A DNA stretch of 64,000 bases. It comes from Cryptomeria japonica. Taxonomy: Eukaryota > Streptophyta > Pinopsida > Cupressales > Cupressaceae. Where the stretch lies: positions 403,857,389 through 403,921,388 of the forward strand of contig NC_081408.1 in assembly GCF_030272615.1 (NCBI RefSeq), written 5' to 3'. The notes under the pieces were generated by a model, which was given only the letters and a program-made list of their open reading frames with translations, was not told the origin of the DNA and searched no databases. This document shows positions 9,899-21,024 of the stretch, piece by piece (the first letter of the stretch is position 1; each line of letters begins with the position of its first letter). The translations under genes were made by a program, and so were the position numbers.

Positions 9899-10297
9899 AC
9901 ATTATTGAAGGGTGACGACTTTTCAATAATGAACACTTGTTTCAAATTGATATTGTAAGGTGACGATTTTACAATTATCAATTTATCTATCTTGATGGAT
10001 ATCATGTGACTTGATATCTGTGGACATATCATGATAGTATATATCTCTAACAAACTATGGTAGATATCAGTTGGTCGATATCATTAAATAAACCATAATT
10101 ATGATAGAGACATTCATGGTGAATATTAGGAACATAATATTCGTGGACATGCCATGAATCATTATCAGTATGGTAGGCATCATGTGACTTGATGCCAATG
10201 TGCATAACTTACTTGATAACTATGAGTTATGGTGAGTATCATGAGACTTGATATTCATTGTTGAACCATATCTCTGAATATCACTATAGTGTGATAT
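9899..10297 (+). repeat. Array of about eight short hairpins upstream of the B 3' LTR
   Basis: Perfect or near-perfect inverted repeats: 9900-9909/9922-9931; 9944-9958/9969-9984 (one bulge); 9998-10004/10012-10018; 10112-10119/10152-10159 enclosing 10121-10128/10135-10142; 10176-10182/10190-10196; 10203-10209/10225-10231; 10234-10241/10249-10256; 10278-10284/10291-10297. Loops of the first, second, third and sixth contain GTGAC, and one has GAGAC. Stem sequences differ but stay complementary. From 9994 the text also recurs with a 55-64-bp period, each unit starting near ATGGT. No protein is encoded here. It lies where a retroelement 3' UTR would be. Confidence 0.75.
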
Positions 10298-10361
10298 CTC
10301 TTCTCTTCACAATCAATGGATGAATTGTCATGTTTTATCTAACATAAAATGTGTCCTCCCT

Positions 10362-10374
10362 AGTTAAGAGGGAG
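10362..10374 (+). other. Polypurine tract of element B
   Basis: AGTTAAGAGGGAG immediately before the 3' LTR start TGTTA. Confidence 0.75.
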
Positions 10375-10831
10375 TGTTAATTCTTGTAACAATGGTCGTA
10401 CCATTTCCGATACATGAATTAAATATATGTTAACATAAGTAGTATACACATTAACTATAACTATAAATAAATATCAAATTGTGGTGAGTGCCACCAGTCA
10501 CACCCCGTCATTGTTATCAGGTTGGGAATATTATCGATTACATCCATTAATGTTTACGGGTTGCGTTAAACAAATCGCAATATGTTTGTTAATGTGCTGA
10601 GTGGTACGTAGGGAGAGATGTGTCATCCCACGTGGGAAGACATATCTCTTCCCTACGTAACCTCTCATTCACTTAGATACACAACATGCATATGATGAGG
10701 AGGAGCACAATACCAAAAATTAATAAGTGTTGTGCTTCCTTCATTCACACAACTGCAGTTCAAATTTAAATTCCAGACTACATCTTTATCTTTTCTATCC
10801 TCTTGATCACAGAATTTATATAAACTTAACA
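10375..10831 (+). repeat. 3' LTR of element B
   Basis: 457 bp, partner of 5264-5721, followed by the TCCCC target duplication. It keeps the long palindrome (10603-10652). The visible divergence from the 5' LTR shows that the insertion is not recent. Confidence 0.92.
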
Positions 10832-10836
10832 TCCCC

Positions 10837-11920
10837 GTGATGGAAGTTGCAAGGAAGTTATGGACTGCGGCATCGTGAGATGATGCCATGTGTCCCAGGC
10901 TAACTAGGAAGACTTTCAGTGGGGCTGATGATAGAGTCTAGTTGAAAAATGATATGGCACTATTTAGTCAGGACTTGGTGGGTCCACCGATACAAATGGA
11001 AGGTCAAATGTCATGTTGACAAGAAATGATCGTTAGATTTTCCAAGCTGGGTAAGATTTGCGGTTGAGTTTTCAAATGTGAAATTAGGAGGGATCATAGA
11101 AGGCATTGGTCGTAGCTTGTGGGGGAGAGGCAAAATGAACAGGATACATATGTGTCAACTTAGGATGTTTAGTGACCAGTTGGGAGATTTTGATGCCAAC
11201 CCAGTCTTGGATGAATATTTTCAAATTTTCTATTGAGCAAAGAACTAATTCGACAAGGCAAGGACGATATCTTAGAGATGTGAAAGGATTAGGATAATCT
11301 TCCATTTCAAGTGTGATGGATCATGAGTTCCCTGATGAATTCAGAGATTTGCTTGTTGACAGAGATCCTAAAGTAGAAGAATGTACACCCATGGAAGAAT
11401 GAAATTAGGATAGATTCACTCGCATCAAATGAACCTTGACAAATCAATACAGTGGATGCAATATGCATAAATTCTAGTGTCCATAGCTGGTGGATTGAAT
11501 TAAGAGCACCAGAGTGATGATGTTTCATAAATAGGCACTACTTGATGAATTGTTGTTCAACTATAAATATAGAAAGGTGGTGATTAAATTGGTAGGAGAA
11601 TATGAAGCCTTTTCATTTTCTGAATGCAGTTTTTCTTTCTGCAAAGGGAATGATGTTTGATCCAGCTTGTAGATGGAGTTGCAATATACTCTGTGATACT
11701 AGATGGGTTTTTTTCTCTCATCTGTGAGCATGTCTATTGTCAGAGGGGATGTGAAAGAGGGGAGTATTTCTAGAGGGGGCGTGAAATCCTTTTCTTATGA
11801 AGAAAGCCCATACATGGCACAACCTCATTGTCTACTTTGTCACTGGATGGCAAGGGGTTCTAAGAGAGATCACGTAGAGGAATGAAAAAGGAACATATCT
11901 AGGTAGGGAGAGGCAGCAAT
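10837..11920. other. Unassigned DNA between elements B and C
   Basis: No recognisable gene or element. Frames at 11084-11528 and 11703-11885 are short and match no family I know. The first about 70 bases resemble 4976-5043. Confidence 0.6.
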
Positions 11921-12061
11921 TGTAAGGAAGTTAAGTAGTGGAAACAACTTCCTACACTAACCTTGAGAGGAGGGTAATGCAAAACTTTTTCAGATCATTA
12001 CAACAGTTACAGTAAATAGAAATAGATATAATAGCATTCATACCACAACACAGTGATTTAC

Positions 12062-12095
12062 ATGGGGAAAACCCTTTCAGGAGAAAAACCCCACA
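12062..12095 (-). promoter_or_regulatory. U-rich internal-loop hairpin in the C 3' LTR
   Basis: On the minus strand TGGGG pairs with CCCCA. T5 and T4 runs face each other, with an upper CC/GG stem around TGAAA. Its stem bases differ from those in A, D, H and J but remain paired. Confidence 0.6.
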
Positions 12096-12393
12096 CTCCA
12101 AAAGCAGCTCAATATTTTATTCAGCAATCAAAAATAGATTACAACATACTTGCAGAGCAATCTCTTCGCAGGAGTACCACTAATCAGAGATTCAGAGGCA
12201 ACTCAATAGCCATAAGACTCTCTTACACACAACCTCTATCTCACACACCTCATAAATAGGAGATACAATACAAGAAACCGTCAAACGGTATTACAAAACC
12301 ATGGGCTAAAACCACCCAATAAGGTGTAGCCGACCTTATCTCCCTTCTAGATGCCCTATGACATGTTAAAGCACACATCAACATGTGTTGCTC

Positions 12394-12402
12394 CCTTTTA
12401 TA
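12394..12402 (-). promoter_or_regulatory. TATA box of the C 3' LTR
   Basis: TATAAAAGG on the minus strand, about 300 bases upstream of the LTR hairpin. The matching site in the 5' LTR is changed. Confidence 0.6.
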
Positions 12403-12816
12403 GCTCATTTATGTATCCGATACAAATTATTTTTCCTATTTCAGGAGTACAAACTTCCGGAGGCCATAACTTGAGAACCGGGTGTCCGATTGACGAACCG
12501 TTTGAAGCGTCGGAAAGCTCGCGAAGTGCTCTATCACCTCGTAACCCATTGCGCCAGTTATGGCCACTTTTCAGGGCATTTAGGAGCCTCTAAAGCCCCC
12601 AAAATTAATTTTAAACATTTTATCGCACCCCTCCAAGACGAAAACTTTAATATCTTCAAAACTAGTTGTGACCTTGTGACGCAACTTTACCGAAATGCTT
12701 ATCTAGCCAACTAGAAGCTTCAGGGAGAGTTTCGCACCATTTCGTGCTCAAATGAAAACTTACTATAAATAGTAACCTCACATAAATGCAAGGTTGAGAC
12801 ACCATTTTTCCCAACA

Positions 12817-12832
12817 AATCTCCCACTTGTCG
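12817..12832 (-). other. Polypurine tract of element C
   Basis: Minus strand GACAAGTGGGAGATT directly precedes the 3' LTR. Confidence 0.7.
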
Positions 12833-12872
12833 AACACCTTGCAGGAGCGGAAGGGAATGTCAACACAATGAA

Positions 12873-14056
12873 TCAATTGCTAGGGGCCATAAGGCCCATA
12901 GACTCTGAACACCATCTGAACTTCTCTGTGCTCACAGCCTTAGTTAAAGCATCTGCAACATTCATCAAAGTTTCCACCTTAACCAACTTCACCCTACCAT
13001 CTTCGACCATATCTCTAACAAAATGATACTGAACATCAATATGTTTGGTCCGGGCATGAAATGTCGGGTTCTTAGCTAGGCTAATTGCACTCTGACTGTC
13101 ATAGTAAACTGTCACTGTACCTTGTTTTATTCCAATATCTGAACACAGTCTCTTAAGCCAAATGGCCTCTTTACAAGCATGAGTAGCTGCCATATACTCT
13201 GCTTCAGTAGTGGATAAAGCAACCACAGCCTGTCGCTTACTCATCCAACTAATTGCACCACCAAACAAAGTAAACACATAAGCACTGGTGGATCTTCTGC
13301 TATCAATATCACCTGCCCAATCTGAATCCACATAACCATGGATATCAAGGGAAGTCATGTCTCCAATTGAATTACCATGATAACACAAAGAATACTCTGA
13401 AGTACCCTTCAAATATCCGAAGACTCTTTTGACTGCATCCCAATGAACTCTACCAGGATTAGACATATATCTAGAAAGTACTCCCACTGCTTGGGCAATG
13501 TCTGGTCTAGTACAGACCATAGCATACATCAAGCTTCCAACCACACTCTGGTAAGGCACTCTGCTCATGTCTTCCATCTCCAATGGGGATGTAGGACAAT
13601 CTGAAACAGATAGTTTCGTTCCAACTGTAAAAGGAACACTCAATGGTCTACAATTCTGCATGTTGAACCTCTGTAACACTGAATTCACATACTTACTTTG
13701 GCCTAGCCATAGCTTTCTGTTCACCCTATCTCTTCTAATTTCCATCCCAAGAATGTGCTTTGCTGCACCAAGATCTTTCATTTCAAATTTAGCAGCGAGC
13801 TGAGACTTCAGTTCTGAAATCATACCTTTCCCTTTACCAATGAATAACATATCATCAACATACAATGCAATGAATAAGAAATGATCACCATCAGATTTAT
13901 AATAAACATAGTGATCTAATTTAGAACGTTCAAATCCCAAACTCAACACATATGTATCAAATTTCTGGTACCACATCCTAGGACTTTGTTTGAGGCCATA
14001 CAAAGATTTCTTCAATTTACAGACCAAATTACTTTTGCCTTTCACCACATAGTGCT
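12873..14056 (-). pseudogene. Element C pol: RT C-terminal half and RNase H
   Basis: A 391-codon open frame. Seen: KKSLYGLKQSPRMWYQKFD, the intact catalytic YVDDM near 13850, the connection, then RNase H with YVDSDWAGDIDSRRSTS, ALSTTEAEYMAA, VYYDSQSAISLAKNP and the tail VADALTKAVS. The length and motifs of a full copia C terminus are present. The frame is separated from its N-terminal half by a TAG near 14060. The first methionine at 14048 is internal, not a true start. Confidence 0.92.
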
Positions 14057-14716
14057 CCGGCTATGTCATATAAATATCTTCCTCCAAATCACCATGAAGG
14101 AAAGTAGTTTTCACATCCATTTGCTCAACCTTTAAATCATAAGCAGTAGCAATAGAAAGCAAAAATCTAATGGACGTCATTTTTGCAACAGGAGAAAATA
14201 TCTCACCGTAATCAACACCCTCAACCTAAGAGTAGCCTTTTGCAACCAACCTTGCTTTATACTTCTCAATGCTTCCATCTGAACCAATCTTTTTCTTGAA
14301 CACCCATTTACAACCAACAGGTTTTCGTCCTTTAGGCAATGGTACAAGATCCCATGTATCATTCTTTTTCAAAGCTGCCATTTCTTCCTCCATAGCAATC
14401 TTCCAGGATTCTGCATCATTCATACCTAATGCCTCTTCTATAGATTTCGGTTCATCCACACTAGTATTCAGAGCAAAAATACATCTCCAATCATTAGGTG
14501 AATACCTTTCAGGTGGTTGTCTATGTCTTGTAGACCTTCGAACAAGCTGAGTTGGAGGTTCTTCCTCCTCTTCTGAAGATTCAGAGCTAGACGAGCTCTC
14601 CTCAACTTCTTGCCTATCTAGGGGTCTCGATTCAACTCTTTCAGGTGTAGAAGGAAGTTGAATCACATCTTCTTTTTTAGTCTGTTCTGGCTGCAATGTA
14701 ACAGAAGGAGACTTAA
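14057..14716 (-). pseudogene. Element C pol: linker and RT N-terminal half
   Basis: Seen on the minus strand: a Glu/Ser-rich linker, [45 protein letters not shown] and [10 protein letters not shown], then a TAG near 14227. The frame continues with FSPVAK-type and MDVKTTFLHGDLEED text to another TAG near 14060. Both stops fit C-to-T change in a CAG codon. A one-base deletion near 14725 separates this part from integrase. Confidence 0.88.
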
Positions 14717-15850
14717 TTTCTCTAAAATAACACTTCTACTGTGAATTACCTTTTGTGCAACAGGGTCCCAAAGCTTGTATCCTTTCACACCATAACTATA
14801 CCCGATGAAGATACATTTCACAGCCTTGTTCTCCAACTTTGTTCGCTTCTCCTTTGGCACATGTGCATATGCCTCGCAACCAAAAACTCTAAGATGTCTC
14901 AATGAAGGCTTGTGACCTGACCATGCTTCCATAGGCATTTTATCAACAAGAGCTGATGTAGGAGACCTGTTAATCAGGTAGCAAGCAGTGGCAACAGCTT
15001 CAGCCCAAAACTTTTGTTCGAGACCAGCACCACTCAACATACTCCTAGCCTTCTCCATCAGTGTCCTGTTCATTCTTTCTGCAACTCCATTCTGCTGTGG
15101 AGAATACGGAGTTGTCTTCTGCCTGTTAATTCCACAGTCTTTACAGAATCTATCAAAATCATTAGAGCAAAACTCACCGCCATTATCAGTTCTCAAACAT
15201 TTTATTTTCTTTCCAGTCTGCAACTCAACCATTGCTTTAAATTCTTTAAAACGACTAAAAACTTTAGATTTACTCTTTAGAAAATAAACCCATGTCCTTC
15301 TACTAAAATCATCAATAAATGAAACATAATATGTGGATTTTCCAATCAAAGAGACATCTACTGGACCAAACACATCAGAATGGATAAGATCCAAAACACC
15401 ACAAGTTTTATGAGAACTCGAGTAAAACTGAACGCGGTTTTGTTTTCCATAAATGCAATGCTCACAGAAATCAAAGTCAAGATTACAGTCATTCAAACCT
15501 TCAACAAGGTTTTTATTTTTCAAGGTCCTTAGACCCTTTTCTCTAATGTGGCCAAGTCTCTGGTGCCATAACATAGTCTTCTCTGTAGGTAACTTTGCTT
15601 CAGACGAAAGAGCACCCTTAGGTACCCAAAAACTATTTCCATCTGCTGAAGGTGAAACCTTCAAATCTTCCAGTGAAGTATCTGCAGATTTACTTTTTAC
15701 AGAAGTGCTATTACACTCAACAGTGTATGCTTCAAGCTTATACAAAGTGCCAAACCTGACACCTCTAGCAACTACCATAGCACCCTTAATCATCTTACAT
15801 CCTGCTTCAGAAAAGACTACCTGCACACCCGCATCTATCAGTTTGCTCAC
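14663..15850 (-). pseudogene. Element C integrase
   Basis: A 395-codon frame with a complete zinc-binding region (WHQRLGH...CEHCIYGKQ) and all core motifs: HSDVFGPVDV, IDDFSRRTWVYF, LRTDNGGEF and PQQNGVAERMNRTLME with the catalytic Glu. VFGCEAYAHVPKEKR and FIGYSYGVKGYKLWDP follow. The upstream junction is a TGA near 15866. The end is shifted by a one-base deletion near 14725. Integrase inserts the cDNA in active relatives. Confidence 0.93.
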
Positions 15851-15862
15851 AGATAATAGGTT

Positions 15863-16534
15863 TCATTTTAATCCAGGGATATGCAGCACACCATTAATCC
15901 TTTTTATTCTACCATCAGAAAACCTGATTCTAACTTTACCTCGACCAACAATGTCTAGAGGTGAATCATCACCCAAGTACACCTTACCTCCATTAAATCC
16001 TTCATATTCAGAAAACCAATCTCTATTGGAAGTCATATGAAAAGATGCACCTGAGTTAATTAGCCAGGCATCATTACCTGCATGAGTCACCAAAGCCGCA
16101 ATAAATGCATCGCCATCTTCCTTGTCAGACTCAGAATCAGAATCAAACTTTTTCTTTTTCTTCTTCTTCTTTTCTTCTTTGCAGTCCTTACGGATGTGAC
16201 CCGGTTTACCGCAGTTCCAGCAAATGACTCTGGACTTTCCAGGAGATTTCGATCTCCCTTTGGATTTGGACTTGTCGCGCTTCTCATTCTTCTTGCCTTT
16301 CTCCTTAGGTCTTCCACGAACGGTTAGGGCTTCCTTTGAACTGATGGATACCTTCCTTTGCATCTCTTCACCGAGTAGGGCACCCACCACGTCTTTAGAT
16401 TTCAAAACAACAGAAGTACTACCGATAGCCATAACAAGAGAATCCCACGAATCAGGCAAAGAACAAAGCAAGATCTGACATTTCTCCTCCTCGTCCATCT
16501 TAACACCGACGGATACTAATTGAGCCACCAACAT
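15863..16534 (-). pseudogene. Element C gag C terminus, zinc knuckle and protease
   Basis: Seen: gag helices (LLCSLPDSWDSLVMAIGS), a Lys/Arg/Ser-rich tract, an intact CCHC knuckle CWNCGKPGHIRKDC at 16181-16222 and a Lys run. The protease follows, where the catalytic DSGA is NSGA (codon at 16055-16057 on the plus strand). The frame ends in a TGA just before integrase. Loss of this Asp would inactivate polyprotein cleavage. Confidence 0.9.
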
Positions 16535-16561
16535 ATTAAATGCTTCCAGGTGGTCTGCAAT

Positions 16562-16918
16562 TCATCCACCCTCTTCCATCTTCAAGGAATACAATTTCTT
16601 TCTTAAGAAAATTTGATTCAATAAAGATTTCGCTTGATACATCTCACCAAGCTTAGTCCATAGCTTCTTTGCAGAGTTCTCTTCATGGACATTGATTAGA
16701 ACAGAGTCTGCCAGGCACAGTCTAATTAGACCCTTGGCTTTTTGGTCCATAACATCATACTGAGCTGTCGCAGTAGGATCTGAGGGCCTTTGGACATTCG
16801 CATCAACAGCATCCCAAAGATCTCGATCTATTAGCAGATCTTCCATCTTCAACTTCCACATCTCAAAATTACTTCCATTAAATTTCTCCACCTCTATTCT
16901 CCCTGACGAACTCGCCAT
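16562..16918 (-). pseudogene. Element C gag N terminus
   Basis: Starts at ATG 16918, 110 bp inside the PBS. MASSSGRIEVEKFNGSNFE and the Trp-rich KMEDLLIDRDLWDAVD are typical of Tnt1-type copia gag. A TGA at 16562-16564 separates it from the rest of gag, which continues in the same frame. Confidence 0.9.
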
Positions 16919-17028
16919 CTGAATATTCCTGCAACAAGATCAAAAAGTGTCTTCTGCACAAGCTCCCACTCAAATCTGGATTAGTTCAAAAAACCCAACT
17001 GCCCACAATTGAAACCAAAGGTGATCAG

Positions 17029-17040
17029 ACTCTGATACCA
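17029..17040 (-). other. Primer-binding site of element C
   Basis: Minus strand TGGTATCAGAGT, 2 bases inside the 5' LTR. Complementary to initiator tRNA-Met. Confidence 0.85.
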
Positions 17041-17042
17041 CT

Positions 17043-17938
17043 TGTAAGGAAGTTAAGTAGCGGAAACAACTTCCTACACTAACCTTGAGAGGAGGGTAAT
17101 GCAAAACTTTTTTAGATCATTACAATAGTTACAGTAAATAGAAATAGATATAATAGCATTCATACCACAACACAATGATTTACATGGGGAAAACCCTTTC
17201 GAGAGAAAAACCCCACACTCCAAAAGCAGCTCAATATTTTATTCAGCAATCAAAAATAGATTACAACATACTTGCAAAGCAAGCTCTTCGCAGGAGTACC
17301 ACTAATCAGAGATTCAGAGGCAACTCAATAGCCATAAGACTCTCTTACACACAACCTCTATCTCACACACCTCATAAATAGGAGATACAATACAAGAAAC
17401 CGTCAAACGGTATTACAAAACCATGGGCTAAAACCACCCAATAAGGTGTAGCCAACCTTATCTCCCTTCTAGATGCCCTATGACATGTTAAAGCACACAT
17501 CAACATGTGTTGCTCCCTTTTACAGCTCATTTATGTATCCGATACAAATTATTTTTCCTATTTCAGGAGTACAAACTTCCGGAGGCCATAACTTGAGAAC
17601 CGGGTGTCCGATTGACGAACCGTTTGAAGCGCCGGAAAGCTTGCGAAGTGCTCTATCACCTCGTAACTCACTGCGCCAGTTACGGCCACTTTTCAGGGTG
17701 TTTTAGAGCCTCTAAATCCCCCAAAATTAAGTTTAAACATTTTATCGCACCCCTCCAAGATGAAAACTTTAATATCTTCAAAACTAGCTGTGACCTTGTG
17801 ATGCAACTTTACCGAAATGCTTATCTAGCCAACCAGAAGCTTCGGGGAGAGTTTCGCACCATTTCATGCTCAAATGAAAACTTACTATAAATAGTAACCT
17901 CACATAAATGCAAGGTTGAGACACCATTTTTCCCAACA
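17043..17938 (-). repeat. 5' LTR of element C
   Basis: 896 bp, equal in length to the 3' LTR. Its TATA site (17516-17524) reads TGTAAAAGG on the minus strand instead of TATAAAAGG, so its promoter is probably weakened. Confidence 0.94.
17184..17216 (-). promoter_or_regulatory. U-rich internal-loop hairpin in the C 5' LTR
   Basis: Same fold as 12062-12095. A base change in the upper stem (CTC facing GGG) still allows G-U pairing. Confidence 0.58.
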
Positions 17939-17943
17939 ACAAT

Positions 17944-19680
17944 CCATCCATGTAGCTGCATGGAAGTTGCAACCCCTCCCCACCATATTATGTTTCCCCC
18001 CTAACTCCCCCTCCCACTGCCTCTGATCCTGGGCATGAAGGTTGAAGATCCTCCTCTAGTTTAGAGGCAACTTTTCTTCTTGTCGAGATCGTGTTTCCTT
18101 TCCTAGTGGGGAAATGCTTTAGTGTCAAATTTTTATAGAGCAAATAAAGAAATGTTTTAGTGTCAAATTTTGTACAGGTTCTTGAAGGAATTATATGTAA
18201 ATTTTCTTTTGTGACAGAGATAACATTTTGTTTAAAATAAAACAAAATTTTGACCTTTTTCTCTCCATTGCATGATTCTATCATTTTTAAACAAAATCAA
18301 TCAAGGTTTTATTTCATTTAGTGTATTATTATGATGTATGTAGCTTTTTGTTTATGGTTCGGCCCAAGGGGTCAATTAAATCGCTTAAATGGAGTTGCAG
18401 AATGATAGGACTTATGCAAGGATTTTAGATAAGTAGTTTTGGGTTAGGGATACAAATGGGATATATTGTAAGGCACTATCATCTCAGATTTTATGTTATT
18501 AGATCAAATTTTGTCACATTTTTCAGGTTTATGATTGATATCTTTCAGGTGCCCAATGGAGTAAGGCACTAATCAATGCTTGTAACTGGTTTTGTTTATC
18601 AGCCTTGTTTTTCTTTCAACTGATGAATCTCTTAAATATTAGAATATCATTTGTTAAGTTTTATGTTTCTTCTAAAAATTTGTCCCATCCTTCTCATACA
18701 CCATCTTAAGGTTGAGGATCACTAAAGGACTTGCCATCCTTGAGCATTCTCCCTTTCTGTTGAGTCTTTTTATGAGATAATTTGCTTTATTTTCAATAGA
18801 TTCCTGAGTATCATTGCAAAGAGCAGGAAGTTCACTGAAGGGATCACCCTCCCGGGTCCTGTAGAGCTCGAAGTGTAGAAGGATTTTATGTCCTTGTTAA
18901 AGTTGGTCCAAGCCTAACGAATATTGATAGTTGGAGGAGGCTCTCCATAGCTATTTGGAGGAATCAACTTGGTCTCTGCCCAATGGAAGTGTAAACTCGT
19001 CCATTTTTGGGAACCAACAAGTTCCTCCAAAACTTCAATAACACATCAATACAGAGCTTCACTAATCACCGCATAATCAAAATCATATCCTTCGCCAATG
19101 ATCTCACACATATCTCATAACTCATCACAATTTTTATAGACATCAACTTAGTCGGCTCATAACCTGGGAACAATTTCCTAGGTTCAATAAATCTAGACAA
19201 ACTTACATTACACACATTACTTATGTCGGTCGTCGACATAACAAACCAAAAATAAAATAAAATTGTACCAGTTTACCTATCTTAGTGACTTTATCACTAC
19301 CGGTTTAGTATTCTTCCAGATAGTATGCTCTATACATCAAATATTGATCATCTTGTTGAATATGCTAATGCACTTTGGAATATAGCACCAAATACATGTC
19401 TCCATCACACCTGTAGAACTGCATCATCTAGCTCTTCATCAATTGCCTATATCAGTTGCTTGAATGCAACTTTGTTGATGTTTACCAGTTGAGGACCTAT
19501 TTGTCGGTTCACTATTAAACTGTCTTTTCTACCGGTTATGCTTTACTGGTTGGCTTACAAGACCTATGTGACTATAAAAACATAGTTTCCATCAATGAGA
19601 ACATAAAACAAGTCACCAATCAACTCTTTACATCAAAAATTCATCAGCAAGCCAACAGAAATATCTGCATTCAGATTACC
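17944..19680. other. Unassigned DNA between element C and the LINE
   Basis: No gene recognised. The stretch up to 19019 ends TTTTGGGAACCAACA, the same 15 bases that end insertion F read on the minus strand (30135-30149 reversed). Preceding text is weakly similar as well, so an old LTR end may lie here. From 19020 to 19680 there are scattered ACCGGTT motifs typical of LTRs in this window. Confidence 0.5.
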
Positions 19681-21024
19681 CAATCAATATTGTCAAAATC
19701 GGGGATCCCCCGAGAGGGTTTTCTATTTGGAACTTTATTTGTGATAGCAGGAGTATCATCTCAAAATACTCAACTTGGGAAGTGCATAATGGGAAATGGG
19801 CCTCCTTTTGGGAGGATTCTTGGGATGGACATCCTAAACTTTGTGAGAATCCTAATCTTCAGGAGATACGAAACGAGTTGTCCATAGTCTAGGGTAAGGA
19901 AATCTTTAAATATGGGAAGGTGGTCAGGATTGAAGGTGCAGATAGATGGCAGTGGAACTCATTGAATGAGATTGTTTCTCACTAAGAGAAAAAAATCTAT
20001 TAGCTGAGATCCTCTAGAGTAGACCTATCCCTGTTTTAGAATATTTTGACAAATTGAGGTGGTGTGCATTAGCAGATGGAGAATACAAAGTAAACCTGGG
20101 ATACAGGATCATGGATGAAGCAGGTTTGATTAATAACTGGCCCATCAAATTATTATGGGTAAGGGATGTACCACCCAAGATAAGAGTGTTTGCATGGTTA
20201 GCCACCCAAAAAAGGATTCTCACTTATGACAGATTAGCAAAACTGGAATTCAATGGGCCAAGAAGATGCATGTTATGTAAAAATAGTGATGAGAATGTCG
20301 ATCACCTACTTTGTTGATGTCCCTATGCGAGTTTTTTGCTAGAAGCAAGTGATGATAAAGTTTAACCGGCAAACTCTGGAGTCCTTCAGCCTTCAAAACT
20401 AATTTATGGCATGGCCTAGCAGGGTATATAAGGGAATGTTCAGTAACATCTAGATAGTATCCCCTTCCATCATCGTGTGGGAGCTTTGGAAGGAGAGGAA
20501 TTATAAGATCTTGAAAAAATTATCAATGTCGAGGGAGGCCCTAATGGGAAAGATAGAAAAATCCATTACTGAAGTAGTAAATGAGGTGGCCAAAAGAAAC
20601 ATTAAGCGTTCCAATATCTTCTCAAATTTAGATAATGAGATGATGAAGAGGTTCCCGAGGTTATAAGTTTCAATAGGATATAACAACGAAATTCTAGACA
20701 ATGCAAAGGAAATTAGAAAGAACATTGTGTGCCTGGCTCCAAAGAAGGGTTGGGTCAAAGCCAAAATTTTGATGGTGCCTCGTAGGGAAATCTAGGTTTG
20801 TTTGCAATTGCTTGTGTGTTGAGAAATGAGAATGGTATGACTATTGGGAAAGTTGGAGAACATATCAAGACGACCACTAACAATGAGGCCAAGATACTGG
20901 CTACCCTGAGAGCTTTGGAGATGGGAGAGCAGTTGGGGATCAAGCAGTTGCCTCTGGAGGGAGATTCTCTCTTGATGATTAATGCTATTAGGAATAATGA
21001 GACTCCTAGATGGAAGCTCCAATG
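19680..21024 (+). pseudogene. LINE (non-LTR) remnant: RT zinc-binding domain and RNase H
   Basis: Seen in changing frames: WEVHNGKWASFWEDSWDGHP near 19775-19835, then LRWCALADGEYKVNLGYRIM and KIRVFAWLATQKRILTYDRL. A metal-binding CMLCKN...VDHLLC lies near 20265-20314. These are hallmarks of the zf-RVT domain at the C terminus of plant LINE proteins. A second part (20798-21020) carries an RNase H type domain with LRNENGMTIG, TTNNEAKILATLRALEMG and LPLEGDSLLMINAI. The upstream endonuclease and RT are missing. The 3' end is cut by element D at 21024. Confidence 0.8.

Larger units (their letters stand above)
5264..10831 (+). mobile_element. Ty1/copia element B, structurally complete, decayed
   Basis: Seen: 5' LTR 5264-5721, PBS, gag, protease, integrase, RT, RNase H, polypurine tract and 3' LTR 10375-10831. 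A perfect 5-bp target duplication TCCCC flanks it (5259-5263 and 10832-10836). Both LTRs start TGTTA and end ACA. The pol frame has stops and frameshifts, and the RT catalytic pair is altered, so the copy is dead. About 600 bp between RNase H and the 3' LTR is non-coding and holds a hairpin array. Confidence 0.93.
11921..12816 (-). repeat. 3' LTR of element C
   Basis: 896 bp. Read on the minus strand it starts TGTTGGGAAAAATGG and ends CTTCCTTACA. Almost identical to 17043-17938 with no length difference. It carries a TATAAAAGG box and the conserved hairpin. Confidence 0.94.
11921..17938 (-). mobile_element. Ty1/copia element C, complete, nearly readable
   Basis: Two 896-bp LTRs (11921-12816 and 17043-17938) surround gag-protease-integrase-RT-RNase H read on the minus strand. 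PBS, polypurine tract and TG...CA ends are present. Flanks GCAAT (11916-11920) and ACAAT (17939-17943) are a 4-of-5 target duplication. The protein is of the Tnt1-like copia type. It is damaged by a few stops and one frameshift only, so C is younger than A, B, D or H. Confidence 0.95.

Noticed and set aside
9899-10297. CRISPR array
   Set aside because: The repeat units are hairpins with diverged sequence and there are no constant repeats with unique spacers. The context is a plant retrotransposon.
15453-16040. 195-codon plus-strand frame in element C
   Set aside because: Antisense shadow of integrase and protease, whose motifs are clear on the minus strand.
18770-18900. Exon start after TTTTCAATAG
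   Set aside because: An acceptor-like site alone, with no open frame or donor partner supporting a gene.
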